From an uncultured Cetobacterium sp. (GTDB lineage Bacteria > Fusobacteriota > Fusobacteriia > Fusobacteriales > Fusobacteriaceae), in assembly GCA_934085975.1 (NCBI GenBank), contig CAKOHT010000003.1, positions 1-64,000 of the forward strand: DNA of 64,000 bases, given 5' to 3'. Numbering within the stretch: position 1 is the first letter of the stretch; each line of letters starts with the position of its first letter. Made by a program: the position numbers and the translations under genes. Positions 56,601 to 64,000 of the stretch are shown in pieces. The notes below the pieces were generated by a model. It was not told the DNA's origin. It worked only from the letters and a program-made list of their open reading frames with translations, and did no database searches.

Positions 56601-57951
56601 AATCATAAGACATCACAAGTTTTTTATCTTGATAAAGTTCTAATACTTCCTCTTTCTTTTTATATTCCCCATTCAAATTTACAAAATTTGAAGCAACATC
56701 AAATTTCAGATTCTCTCCATTTAAATCTAAATCAACTTTATATGTCAATTCCTTTTTATACTCCAATTCTGGAACTAATAGATTCAATTTATCTCCGGAT
56801 AAAGTCAGTATCCCATCCTTAAAAAGAACTTTTCCATCTAAATCATTTATTTCAACTCCTGAGGAGATAAATGGATAACTATTATATAAAACTTGAGCTT
56901 TAAAACCTTGCTCTTTTTCATAGGATAACTCTACATCAACATTTTTGAATTTTAAAGTGTCTAAAGGTAAATTTAAGTCTCCTAATAATTTATAGCTCTT
57001 AGCTACCTTGTATGGTAAATTCTCAAATTTAAAATTAACTTTTACTCCCGACTTCTCTGAATAAAAAACGTCGAAAGTTCCTGGAATTTTATCCAAAAGA
57101 TAAGTGAAATTAACATCAATTTTATCTTTTTTAAAATCAATTTTTCCATTTACATCTTCAACTTTACTGCTTAATCCGTCATATGTCACTGTTCCATCTT
57201 TAAGTTCGGCCACCCCTGTTAAACCTCTTGTTGCAATTGTTAAATTCATATCAAACAATCCTGTAGCTCCGCTTATTTCTCTGTCATCATAACCGTATTG
57301 AACAAGTTCTGGTTTTACCATAATATTTTTTAAAACTATATTCATATCTAATGGTTCATCTAAATTATTAAATCTGTATTCATATCTCTCTTCTTGATGT
57401 TTACCTTTAAACTCTAAATCAATTCCTGTTATTTTATTGAAAGAAACATAGCCATCAACACTACTTAATTCTTGTTTTATCTCTCTTGAATATGTTGTAT
57501 CTCTAAATAACAATTCTCCATCTTTCACTGTTATTAGATCTATTGGAACTGTTGTTCCAGCTTTAGAAGTTGACTCTCCTTTATCTCCACTTGAAAAAGC
57601 GTCCACTATATTTATATTCTCACCTTTACGCTCTATATGAACCCATGGTCTTTCAACATTAATCTCTTTTATTCTAAAGTTTTTAAGTGATTCTTTAGAG
57701 TATGTTATAACTACTTTTGGAGCTTTTACAATTATGTCCTCACCTTTTGACAATACAACATCCGTGATGTCAATTTCTCCAAACTTAGAAAATTTAATCT
57801 CTTGAGAAGATATTGTTGGACCTACTGCAATTTTCAATATGAGTTCCACAACCTTAGGTAAATTATACTTAATTAACAATCCTCCACTCAAAAAAATAAA
57901 AATGGGAAGAGATATGATTATTAATTTTTTGTATTTTTCAAAAACTTTCAT
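53614..57951 (-). CDS. tamB: TamB-like translocation and assembly module protein (DUF490)
   Basis: 1445 residues. A single N-terminal membrane helix (IISLPIFIFLSGGLLIKY) is followed by over 1000 residues of repeated beta strands of the AsmA/TamB bridge type. The C-terminal DUF490 domain (about residue 1120 on) contains FNPNLIFDVSSLTANGNVEI and NDRNVVVLLFKTIIDSQIS, ending in barrel-like strands. TamB-like proteins bridge inner and outer membranes and move lipids or assist OMP folding. Placed 17 bases before bamA, as in many Gram-negatives. Confidence 0.88.
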   Translation of the reverse strand: MKVFEKYKKLIIISLPIFIFLSGGLLIKYNLPKVVELILKIAVGPTISSQEIKFSKFGEIDITDVVLSKGEDIIVKAPKVVITYSKESLKNFRIKEINVERPWVHIERKGENINIVDAFSSGDKGESTSKAGTTVPIDLITVKDGELLFRDTTYSREIKQELSSVDGYVSFNKITGIDLEFKGKHQEERYEYRFNNLDEPLDMNIVLKNIMVKPELVQYGYDDREISGATGLFDMNLTIATRGLTGVAELKDGTVTYDGLSSKVEDVNGKIDFKKDKIDVNFTYLLDKIPGTFDVFYSEKSGVKVNFKFENLPYKVAKSYKLLGDLNLPLDTLKFKNVDVELSYEKEQGFKAQVLYNSYPFISSGVEINDLDGKVLFKDGILTLSGDKLNLLVPELEYKKELTYKVDLDLNGENLKFDVASNFVNLNGEYKKKEEVLELYQDKKLVMSYDLKNQTLELLNLSGSNLLNNYDFFLKAHEKDKIINFDEIAMVNQDGQKVLQILGELNREDLKYKFKIHTKNFQEKNIFTNLNLDTKLDFVGEIAGEKEKFILRGVVNDLKLENKDILLDAYANVSIVNDGGFQASVQGELREGKYKKIMVQGIKIDSTFDDGKLTISDIRNGLFKVQGEIDIKDKSLDLDYYITGLKSSEFEKSSIVLLLENVYGNISGSFEKFQADAQVKEAYLEMPNKELISLNGNLFYKDDTLIADKFKLNQSLATIEYNLKNKEGKFILNILEENLPKYYNFKALKYRLLSRVSGQISDGIIEAVVGINIDRVYLNGSILPNLTSNLKYLKDNTKNSIYIDNLDVLNLEGKKLLYSRGEINLIEKTLKYSIPKQTLHLKDFQGIINVKDMDGSIGIESKVEGYLDNPKYSLNLFNGEYEIKEFNFNDISLRLSGDKDILTVNEILAYYEKNMIKGRGEYRISNQEYNFNVFSKNIDLSFLNGILSKDNVKDITGTANIDVHLSSNFKENRGYIDLINFNANLPKAFSNLKDINMILKIDSERLTVNSLEGKLNDGEIKGKGYLKLPSLDEIRADNEFYKNLDYAFNVSLKNMIYQLKDYFKIDLSTNLVYSENKVSGNVVINSGEITGILKEDKGLILTILNFIIDKTRAIIGESKRLGKDFEIKSGLNETPEFNVGVMIKDGININIPDVSTFAQDVQGVLLGRFNLVGKNEKVGVVGELEIQKGSFVLGSEDFTVTRALLLADKKNGLISEFNPNLIFDVSSLTANGNVEISLQGELNSLRLNIMTNQGSESSSLKNIFDGNGDGNDRNVVVLLFKTIIDSQISSTLLRPISRKIQNIFHISKFRIVSDVFNQEVLANSDDPKTQDPSVFGFGAYLEAENPIYKDKYFWILKLGIIDGTKYDIGGTDSESQSSEFSNSVNQLDFKVERRYKSGWSYGIGTSKLNDANMIDEKKKGKLNYYVDFKFERKYNSIKDIFSNKK

Positions 57952-57977
57952 CTCTCATCCCTCCTACTAAATATTAT

Positions 57978-58682
57978 TTATAATGGCTTTTTTAAAGCTA
58001 CCCCAGCTCTTCTTGGATATTTTTTATCGGTTGATTTTTCTTTTAAAATTTCAACTACTAATCTTTCATCACCATAATTTGGTAATTCGTATCTATGTGT
58101 CTTTACTATGCTTGCTCCCAAAATATTTAAAGCGTTTATTGCTTCATCTGTTTCATCTGTTCCCGCCATTTTTTGAGCTAAAAAATGACCTCCAACCTCT
58201 ATAAAAGGAATCATATATTCCAAAATAACATTAAGTTTATTCACTCCTCTACAGAGACCAATGTCAAAACTTTCTCTATTTTCCTCAGTTATATAATCTT
58301 CTGCTCTAGAATTGATTACAGTTACATTTGATAGATTTAACAACTCTTTTACTTTTTGTAAAAATATTGTTTTCTTACCGACAGAGTCCATTAATACAAA
58401 CTCCATTTCAGGATTAAATATTGCCAATACCATCCCCGGAAATCCAGCTCCTGTTCCTATATCTATAGCTTTTCTACCTTTTTTCTCATCCAATAGATTT
58501 TGTAAAAGAAGTGAGTCCAAAAAATGCTTCTCTATTGCATCTTTAGTATCCCTAATAGCTGTCAAGTTTGTATGCTTATTGTACTCTATTAAATACTCTA
58601 AATATTTTACTAAATTATCAATTTTTTCATCTGTATACTGTAGTCCTATTTTTTTTATCCCTTCAACTAAATACCCTCTCAT
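57978..58682 (-). CDS. rsmG: 16S rRNA (guanine(527)-N7)-methyltransferase
   Basis: 234 residues. Motifs: NKHTNLTAIRDTKDAIEKHF, DSLLL, AIDIGTGAGFPGMVLAIFNP for SAM binding, FVLMDSVGKKTIFLQKV, and the C-terminal basic RRAGVALKKPL-type tail. Its loss gives low-level streptomycin resistance in several bacteria. It starts one base after mnmG ends, the classical gid operon order. Confidence 0.95.
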   Translation of the reverse strand: MRGYLVEGIKKIGLQYTDEKIDNLVKYLEYLIEYNKHTNLTAIRDTKDAIEKHFLDSLLLQNLLDEKKGRKAIDIGTGAGFPGMVLAIFNPEMEFVLMDSVGKKTIFLQKVKELLNLSNVTVINSRAEDYITEENRESFDIGLCRGVNKLNVILEYMIPFIEVGGHFLAQKMAGTDETDEAINALNILGASIVKTHRYELPNYGDERLVVEILKEKSTDKKYPRRAGVALKKPL

Positions 58683-60572
58683 CTATTTACTTCCTTTCAG
58701 TTTTAAATACATTAATAAAACTTGGATGTCTGCTGGAGAAACTCCTGAAATTCTAGAGGCTTGACCTATGTTATAAGGTCTTACTTGCTTTAGCTTATCT
58801 TTAGCCTCTTTTGGCATATTTTCTAAAGAATCATAATCCATATCTTCTGGAAGTCTTTTATTCTCTAATCCTTTATGTTTTTCTATCATTTTTAGTGACT
58901 TTTGAATATATCCTGAGTATTTAACTTGTACTTCAACTTGATACTCTGTATCTTCATCATAAAATCCCAAATCAAATTTTTCTATCAATTCAGATATATA
59001 TTTTATATCTGAATATGATACTTCAGGTCTTCTTAATAACTCTAGTAAAGTTATTCCAGATTTTACTTCTGGCTCATTAGCTTTTATTAAAACTTCATTA
59101 ACTCTAGGGTTACTACTCCCCACGTGTTGCTTTTCTAACTTTTCAATTATTTCAGCCACATCTCTCTCTTTCTTTTGAACTCTCATATATTCCTCTTCAG
59201 AAACTAAACCAATATCATAACCTATCTTAGTTAATCTTAAATCTGCATTATCCTCTCTCAAAACTAATCTATACTCACTTCTCGCCGTAAACATTCTATA
59301 CGGTTCATTTGTACCTTTAGACACCAAATCATCAATTAGCGTTCCTATATACGAGTCTGCTCTATCTAAAATAACCGGTTCTTGCCCAAAAACTTTTCTT
59401 GTCGCATTTATTCCAGCCACAAGTCCTTGTGCTCCAGCTTCTTCATAACCTGATGTCCCATTTATCTGTCCTGCTAAGAATAAATTTTCTATTTTTTTAG
59501 TTTCTAAGCTGTATTTTATCTCTTCTGGTACAATGTAATCATACTCAATTGCATAAGCATATCTCATTATTTTTGCATTTTCTAGCCCTTCTATTCCCTT
59601 TAACATCTTGTATTGAACATCTGTTGGTAATGATGAAGAAAAACCACTTATGTAAACTTCATTTGTATCATATCCCTCTTTTTCTAGAAAAAGATGATGT
59701 CTATCTTTATCTGGATACCTAAATACCTTATCTTCTATCGACGGACAATACCTAGGACCTGTTCCTTGGATGGTTCCATTAAATAGTGGTGATCTGTCCT
59801 TGTTTGTTATAATTGTGTCATGAACTTCCCTATTTGTAAATACCATATGGCATGGTATCTGTTTTCTTGTCAAAACTTCTTCTGCTTTCGTTTTGCTTGA
59901 AAACTTCAGTACTCCCTTATCTCCCGGTTGTATCTCAACTTTTGAATAATCTATTGTTCTTGCATCTATTCTTGGTGGTGTTCCCGTTTTAAATCTTCCC
60001 AGTTTTACTCCTAGAGCTTCCAGTGAAACAGGTAACTCCTCTGAAGACAACTCTCCCATTCTTCCACCTTGAAATTGTTTTTCTCCGATATGAATTAATC
60101 CTCTCATAAATGTTCCAGTTGCAATTACCACAGCTTTTGCTCTATATTCTACACCTTCTTTAGTCTTAATTCCAATAACTTTGTTATCTTCGGTAAGAAG
60201 TTCTGTTACCATTCCTTGAATAATATCTAAGTTTTCTGTATTTTCAAGTGTTTTTTTCATCTCTTTGCTGTAGTTTACTTTATCTGCTTGTGCTCTTAGA
60301 GATCGAACAGCCGGACCTTTTTTGGTATTCAAAACTCTAATTTGAATAAATGTTTTATCTATATTTCTTCCCATCTCTCCACCAAGAGCGTCAATCTCTT
60401 TTACCAAATGCGATTTAGCTGGACCTCCTAAAGATGGATTACAAGACATATACCCAATATTGTCCAACAATATTGTAAAAATAGCTGTCTTAGCCCCCAT
60501 TCTAGCTGCTGCTAATGCAGCTTCACACCCTGCATGTCCTGCGCCTACAACTATAACATCAAAATTTTGCAT
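58683..60572 (-). CDS. mnmG: tRNA uridine 5-carboxymethylaminomethyl modification enzyme MnmG
   Basis: 629 residues, full length. It works with MnmE to make cmnm5U34. FAD-binding [20 protein letters not shown], the [22 protein letters not shown] block, [23 protein letters not shown] and the C-terminal [10 protein letters not shown] then [20 protein letters not shown] are all visible. Folate-dependent, thus linked to the one-carbon genes. Follows trkA by 15 bases. Confidence 0.97.
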   Translation of the reverse strand: MQNFDVIVVGAGHAGCEAALAAARMGAKTAIFTILLDNIGYMSCNPSLGGPAKSHLVKEIDALGGEMGRNIDKTFIQIRVLNTKKGPAVRSLRAQADKVNYSKEMKKTLENTENLDIIQGMVTELLTEDNKVIGIKTKEGVEYRAKAVVIATGTFMRGLIHIGEKQFQGGRMGELSSEELPVSLEALGVKLGRFKTGTPPRIDARTIDYSKVEIQPGDKGVLKFSSKTKAEEVLTRKQIPCHMVFTNREVHDTIITNKDRSPLFNGTIQGTGPRYCPSIEDKVFRYPDKDRHHLFLEKEGYDTNEVYISGFSSSLPTDVQYKMLKGIEGLENAKIMRYAYAIEYDYIVPEEIKYSLETKKIENLFLAGQINGTSGYEEAGAQGLVAGINATRKVFGQEPVILDRADSYIGTLIDDLVSKGTNEPYRMFTARSEYRLVLREDNADLRLTKIGYDIGLVSEEEYMRVQKKERDVAEIIEKLEKQHVGSSNPRVNEVLIKANEPEVKSGITLLELLRRPEVSYSDIKYISELIEKFDLGFYDEDTEYQVEVQVKYSGYIQKSLKMIEKHKGLENKRLPEDMDYDSLENMPKEAKDKLKQVRPYNIGQASRISGVSPADIQVLLMYLKLKGSK

Positions 60573-60587
60573 TTTTACTCCTCTCTA

Positions 60588-61244
60588 TTAATTTAAATTC
60601 TTCAATTCTGCTGCTGTTTTGGCATCTGTAATTACAAGAAGAATATCTCCTTGCTCAATTATAGTATCTGCCGATAAATTTGGAATAAAATTTCTATTCC
60701 CTTTTTTTATTCCAACAATATTTACATTATATTTTTTTCTTATATCTAACTCTACAAGTGTTTTATTCCAAAAAATTTCCGGTGCTTTTATCTCTGCCAA
60801 TAAAAAATCCTTTGAAAATCTAAAATGTTCTATCATATTTGGATCCATAGCTGCCATTGCAGCTCTTTTTCCCATGTATTCCTCTGGATATACAACTTGA
60901 TTTGCACCTATTTTTTCTAAAACTTTTCCATGCCTCCTAGATACTGCTTTTACAATTATCTTTTTTACACCTAACTCTTTTAAATTTAAAGTTACCATGA
61001 TACTTGGCTCTATCGCCCCAATACAAACAAAAGCAACATCAAATCCTTCTAATCCTATATTATTTAGCTCTTTATCGTCCGTTGCATCTGCAACAACCGC
61101 ATTTTCAACAATTCCACTATTTACAGCTTCTTGAATTATATCTTCAGATTCATCTATCGCTAAAACTTCTTCGTTTGCCTTATATAATGTTTCTGCAACA
61201 CTCGAACCAAATCTACCCATACCTATAACCACATACTGCTTCAT
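60588..61244 (-). CDS. trkA: TrkA/KtrA-family potassium uptake regulatory protein
   Basis: 218 residues. An RCK-N Rossmann domain starts with VVIGMGRFGSSVAETLYK (GxGxxG) and AIDESEDIIQEA. A short C-terminal RCK-C domain begins near FRFSKDFLLAEIKAP. A single RCK unit is the KtrA layout. It gates the TrkH-type channel by nucleotide binding. 17 bases after trkH. Confidence 0.93.
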   Translation of the reverse strand: MKQYVVIGMGRFGSSVAETLYKANEEVLAIDESEDIIQEAVNSGIVENAVVADATDDKELNNIGLEGFDVAFVCIGAIEPSIMVTLNLKELGVKKIIVKAVSRRHGKVLEKIGANQVVYPEEYMGKRAAMAAMDPNMIEHFRFSKDFLLAEIKAPEIFWNKTLVELDIRKKYNVNIVGIKKGNRNFIPNLSADTIIEQGDILLVITDAKTAAELKNLN

Positions 61245-61261
61245 AAATCTTCCTCCATTAA

Positions 61262-62608
61262 TTAACCTACTAAAATATTCTCTTTTGGATATCTTAAGTT
61301 TTGTTTAACTTTTTTCTCTCCTAAAGCTAAAGCAAAGGTCATTGGACCCAATCTTCCTATAAACATTGTTATTATCAATAGTATTTTTGACATTATGCTT
61401 AAATCTGCAGTTATTCCCATTGATAATCCAACAGTTGCAAAAGCTGATATCACCTCAAATGTAACTTTTTCAAAGCTCATATCCTCTATTGTCATAACCA
61501 GCATTATTACTATGGAAACGTAAATAATTGAAATTATAAGTATTGCTAATGCTCTATTTAGTATATCCCAACTTATCCTTCTATTAAAGACATTTATATT
61601 TTCCTTTCCTTGAACTATTCCTATAACATAAAAAATAATAACTCCAATTGTTGTTGTCTTTATTCCTCCACCAGTCGATCCAGGAGAAGCACCAATAAAC
61701 ATTAAAATGCAGAACATAAATATTGTTGCTGGCTTTAATGCTTCTATAGAAACAGTATTAAATCCAGCAGTTCTAGTAGTCACACTTTGAAAAAAAGCCG
61801 CCAAAGCTTTATCAAACCAACCTAAACTTCCAATTGTTAAAGGGTTCTTATATTCTAATAAAAAGAATAAAATCATTCCAACAAATGTCAAAAACATTGA
61901 AACTAATATAGCAACTTTTGATGTTAAAGTAAATCTTTTTACATCTCTTCTAACTGCTACTAGTACTGAATTTATTACTGAGAATCCAATTCCACCTAAT
62001 ATTATCAAATACGCTACTGTCATATTCATCAATATACTTCCTGGATAATTTTCTAAGTTATTTGAAAATAATGCAAATCCTGCATTACAAAAAGCAGATA
62101 TAGAATGAAATATTCCATAATATAAAGCTTTTGAAAAATTAAAAACTTTTAAAAATTCCAGCGTTAGAAAAAATGCTCCTATTCCTTCTATTAAAAAAAC
62201 AATTATTATTATTTTTTTTATAAACTCTACGACTTCACCGCTATTTTCTGCATTTCTTTCCTCTTTTATCAACTCTCTATCTTTATATCCTATCTTTTTC
62301 CCAATCAAAAGAAAAAATAGTGATGAAAAAGTCATCACACCCAGACCACCTAATTGAATAAATACAAGTAATATTATTTGTCCTTCAAAAGATAAAACCT
62401 TACTTATATCAATGACAGACAAACCAGTCACACATATTGCGGATGTTATTGTAAAAATAGCTGTTAAAAAACTTATCCTTTGTCCATTTTGAAGAGAAAA
62501 TGGCATATATAGTAGTATTGACCCTAAAATTATTGCTGTTAGAAATCCTAATATCAATTTTCTAGAAAAAGATAATCTATCTATGGGGCTTAAAAGCTTA
62601 CGTATCAT
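61262..62608 (-). CDS. trkH: TrkH/KtrB-family potassium transporter subunit
   Basis: 448 residues with many membrane helices arranged as four M1-P-M2 units. Filter-like segments are visible: ITSAICVTGLSVID, HSISAFCNAGFALFS, TTRTAGFNTVSIEAL and SAFATVGLSMGIT. The loop FIGASPGSTGGGIKTTT is the usual C-terminal part of the third unit. It moves K+ with Na+ or H+. It heads the eight-gene operon. Confidence 0.94.
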   Translation of the reverse strand: MIRKLLSPIDRLSFSRKLILGFLTAIILGSILLYMPFSLQNGQRISFLTAIFTITSAICVTGLSVIDISKVLSFEGQIILLVFIQLGGLGVMTFSSLFFLLIGKKIGYKDRELIKEERNAENSGEVVEFIKKIIIIVFLIEGIGAFFLTLEFLKVFNFSKALYYGIFHSISAFCNAGFALFSNNLENYPGSILMNMTVAYLIILGGIGFSVINSVLVAVRRDVKRFTLTSKVAILVSMFLTFVGMILFFLLEYKNPLTIGSLGWFDKALAAFFQSVTTRTAGFNTVSIEALKPATIFMFCILMFIGASPGSTGGGIKTTTIGVIIFYVIGIVQGKENINVFNRRISWDILNRALAILIISIIYVSIVIMLVMTIEDMSFEKVTFEVISAFATVGLSMGITADLSIMSKILLIITMFIGRLGPMTFALALGEKKVKQNLRYPKENILVG

Positions 62609-62639
62609 TTATTTCCTCCTGTGAAAAAATGCTTTTGAA

Positions 62640-62668
62640 ATTATACATTATTTTTATCATTTTTTCAA
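62640..62668 (-). promoter_or_regulatory. Promoter of the trkH-to-lpxD operon
   Basis: TTGAAA (62663-62668), 17 bases and TATAAT (62640-62645) on the minus strand, with AGGAGG then ATG 30-40 bases later. Confidence 0.8.
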
Positions 62669-62685
62669 GTTCGCTAAATAGTTAA

Positions 62686-62716
62686 CAAGGATAGAACTCA
62701 TAAAATTCTATCCTTG
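62686..62716 (-). terminator. Hairpin after the ankyrin lipoprotein gene
   Basis: CAAGGATAGAA (62686-62696) pairs perfectly with TTCTATCCTTG (62706-62716). The minus strand continues TTAACTATTT, so the T tract is weak. It ends just before the trkH promoter. Confidence 0.6.
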
Positions 62717-62734
62717 CCTTAATTTTTATAATTT

Positions 62735-63535
62735 TTACTTATATGAGGTATAGTTAGGATTCACACCTTTTTTTAACAAAATAGGAAGTAACTCATCATA
62801 ACCTAGCTCCTTAGCTTTTAAATATACTTCTCCCAATATGTTTTCCCCATATATATTTTTTGTCTGAGAATCATACTCACCATGTAATAACTCTTTCATA
62901 ATCTCTTTTGAATTAGCATAGTATATTGGATAATTTCCTTTTTTATCTTTCAACAAATATTGGTTACTATCTCTTTTCAATAATGCTTTTAAAATATCTT
63001 CATTCTCTATATTAACTGCCCAAAATACTGGATACCACTGACTTGAATCAAGAATATTTAATTCAGCCCCATTCTCTATTAAAGATATGGATAAGTTTTC
63101 TGGTTTTGTCTTCATATAAAAATTTAAAAGAAGTTCTCCATCACTTGTAAATACATTTATATCAGCTTTATCATTTATAAGCATTTGTAGAGCTTCCATA
63201 CTATTTACATAAAAAATTAACGGTCTTGATGAAATTATTGTATCAGTTCCTATATTTTTTCGCACTGGCAGGTCATTGGATATGTTTGCGCCATTTGATA
63301 ATAAACTAGCTATAGCTTGCAAAGAATTCTCCTTTAATGCCAAACTTAAAAGAGTGTCTCCATTTCTTAACTTTTGATCTATGTTAAAACCATTTTTTAT
63401 TGCCCTATTTAAAATATACACATTATCCACAACTACTGCTGCTATAATTTCCTCTTCTATATACTTCTTTCTGTTAAAACTACTACAACCTCCAAAAATT
63501 GATAATAGCATAATTACAAACAATAATTTTTTCAT
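62735..63535 (-). CDS. Ankyrin-repeat lipoprotein
   Basis: 266 residues. Lipoprotein signal MKKLLFVIMLLSIFGGC (lipobox FGGC). Ankyrin-type repeats follow: NGFNIDQKLRNGDTLLSLAL, SLQAIASLLSNGANI, MEALQMLINDKADINVF and ENEDILKALLKRDSNQYLL. No known partner. It follows typA by 19 bases in the same direction, with GAGG at its ribosome binding site. Confidence 0.78.
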   Translation of the reverse strand: MKKLLFVIMLLSIFGGCSSFNRKKYIEEEIIAAVVVDNVYILNRAIKNGFNIDQKLRNGDTLLSLALKENSLQAIASLLSNGANISNDLPVRKNIGTDTIISSRPLIFYVNSMEALQMLINDKADINVFTSDGELLLNFYMKTKPENLSISLIENGAELNILDSSQWYPVFWAVNIENEDILKALLKRDSNQYLLKDKKGNYPIYYANSKEIMKELLHGEYDSQTKNIYGENILGEVYLKAKELGYDELLPILLKKGVNPNYTSYK

Positions 63536-63554
63536 AGATATACCTCTTCAAATA

Positions 63555-64000
63555 TTATTTAGAGTTTTTTCTTCTATCATTTTCTTTTAAAAACTTTTTT
63601 CTTATTCTGATATTAGTTGGAGTAATCTCTACTAATTCATCATCTGCTATATAATCAAGAGCTTGTTCTAAAGTATATCTTCTTGGTGTAGCAAGCTTTA
63701 TTGCATCATCACTTCCTGATGCTCTCATATTCGTTAATTTTTTAGTTTTACATACATTTACAACTAAATCATTATCTCTATTGTGCTCTCCAACAACCAT
63801 TCCTTCATAGACTGCTACTCCCGGATCAACAAACAATACTCCTCTATCTTGTAACCCACCTAAAGCATAAGCTACAGTTGTTCCTTGCTCTAATGAAATC
63901 AACACTCCTTTTGCTCTCGTCGGAATTGCTCCCTTATATAGTTCAAAATCATAGAATGAATGATTTAAAATTCCAGTTCCTTTTGTATCTGTTAAAAATT
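63555..64000 (-). CDS. typA: GTP-binding translation factor TypA/BipA (C-terminal part)
   Basis: The reading frame runs open to the window edge (GTG at 63905 is internal, not a start). Translating back from the edge gives FLTDTKGTGILNHSFYD and YKGAIPTRAKGVLISLEQGT, then DRGVLFVDPGVAVYEGM and the C-terminal VNVCKTKKLTNMRASGSDDA, typical of TypA/BipA domain V and its C-terminal domain. It ends IRIRKKFLKENDRRKNSK. Ribosome-associated GTPase involved in assembly and stress. The N-terminal GTPase domain is outside the window. Confidence 0.95.
   Translation of the reverse strand, partial: FLTDTKGTGILNHSFYDFELYKGAIPTRAKGVLISLEQGTTVAYALGGLQDRGVLFVDPGVAVYEGMVVGEHNRDNDLVVNVCKTKKLTNMRASGSDDAIKLATPRRYTLEQALDYIADDELVEITPTNIRIRKKFLKENDRRKNSK

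Overview
The window is chromosomal DNA from a low-GC, Gram-negative, anaerobic bacterium of the phylum Fusobacteriota. A Cetobacterium or Fusobacterium mortiferum/varium-like organism fits best, but species cannot be fixed from this sequence. The evidence is very AT-rich DNA, strong AGGAGG ribosome binding sites and short intergenic gaps, combined with outer-membrane and LPS genes (bamA, tamB, ompH/skp, lpxD, waaA, a FadL-type porin) and with genes common in Firmicutes (rex, lrgAB, a bifunctional rel, DUF1292 and DUF1934 proteins, UPF0735). A trimeric [FeFe] hydrogenase points to fermentative metabolism. Most of the window is ordinary housekeeping DNA. No prophage, CRISPR array, defence island, tRNA or rRNA gene was recognised inside it.

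Layout. At 1-140 a divergent minus-strand promoter, probably for a stable-RNA operon, faces out of the window. 0.2-3.2 kb (+): trmL, folA, a FadL-type porin and a TetR regulator. 3.2-8.4 kb (-): an HdeD-like membrane protein, recJ and a TPR/lytic-transglycosylase-like protein. 8.5-15.7 kb (+): mutL-rlmH-DUF1292-DUF1934, a TPR lipoprotein, lysS and lrgAB. 15.7-17.6 kb (-): a candidate small RNA, an 80-aa protein, and an operon of RseC-like, MORN-repeat and STAS-like proteins. 17.6-18.6 kb: an IS91-like element whose transposase lacks its catalytic segment. 18.8-19.0 kb (-): a small Cys/Gly-tailed peptide gene with a consensus promoter. 19.1-26.1 kb (+): ymdB-prmA-cmk-waaA-trmB-purA, asparaginase and a DUF1653-like gene. 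26.1-27.1 kb: a decayed IS256-family element. 27.3-34.0 kb (-): CNNM transporter-DUF502-TPR lipoprotein-apt-rel-tgt. 34.1-42.1 kb (-): a compact twelve-gene operon, pepT-mreC-lolA-like-recO-PTS IIA-nrdR-aroQ-fmt-rex-folD-UPF0735-accB. 42.2-46.3 kb (-): the HydABC-type hydrogenase. 46.4-49.9 kb (-): fba, then DUF2344-serS-membrane protein. 50.0-62.6 kb (-): an eight-gene operon trkH-trkA-mnmG-rsmG-tamB-bamA-ompH-lpxD. 62.7-64.0 kb (-): an ankyrin lipoprotein and the 3' part of typA.

How the parts work together. The trkH-to-lpxD operon puts K+ uptake, tRNA/rRNA modification and outer-membrane assembly (lipid A, Skp-type chaperone, BamA, TamB) under one strong promoter. The pepT-to-accB operon mixes one-carbon metabolism, translation initiation, DNA repair and cell-shape genes with two metabolic sensors, NrdR (nucleotides) and Rex (NADH/NAD+). 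Rex is a reasonable candidate regulator of the neighbouring NADH-linked hydrogenase, although no operator was seen.

The most interesting non-coding signal is at 15721-15870 on the minus strand. A near-consensus sigma-70 promoter drives a transcript of about 115 nt. It folds into three consecutive hairpins, each with a C-rich apical loop, and ends in an intrinsic terminator. This looks like a trans-acting small RNA that could pair with Shine-Dalgarno sequences.
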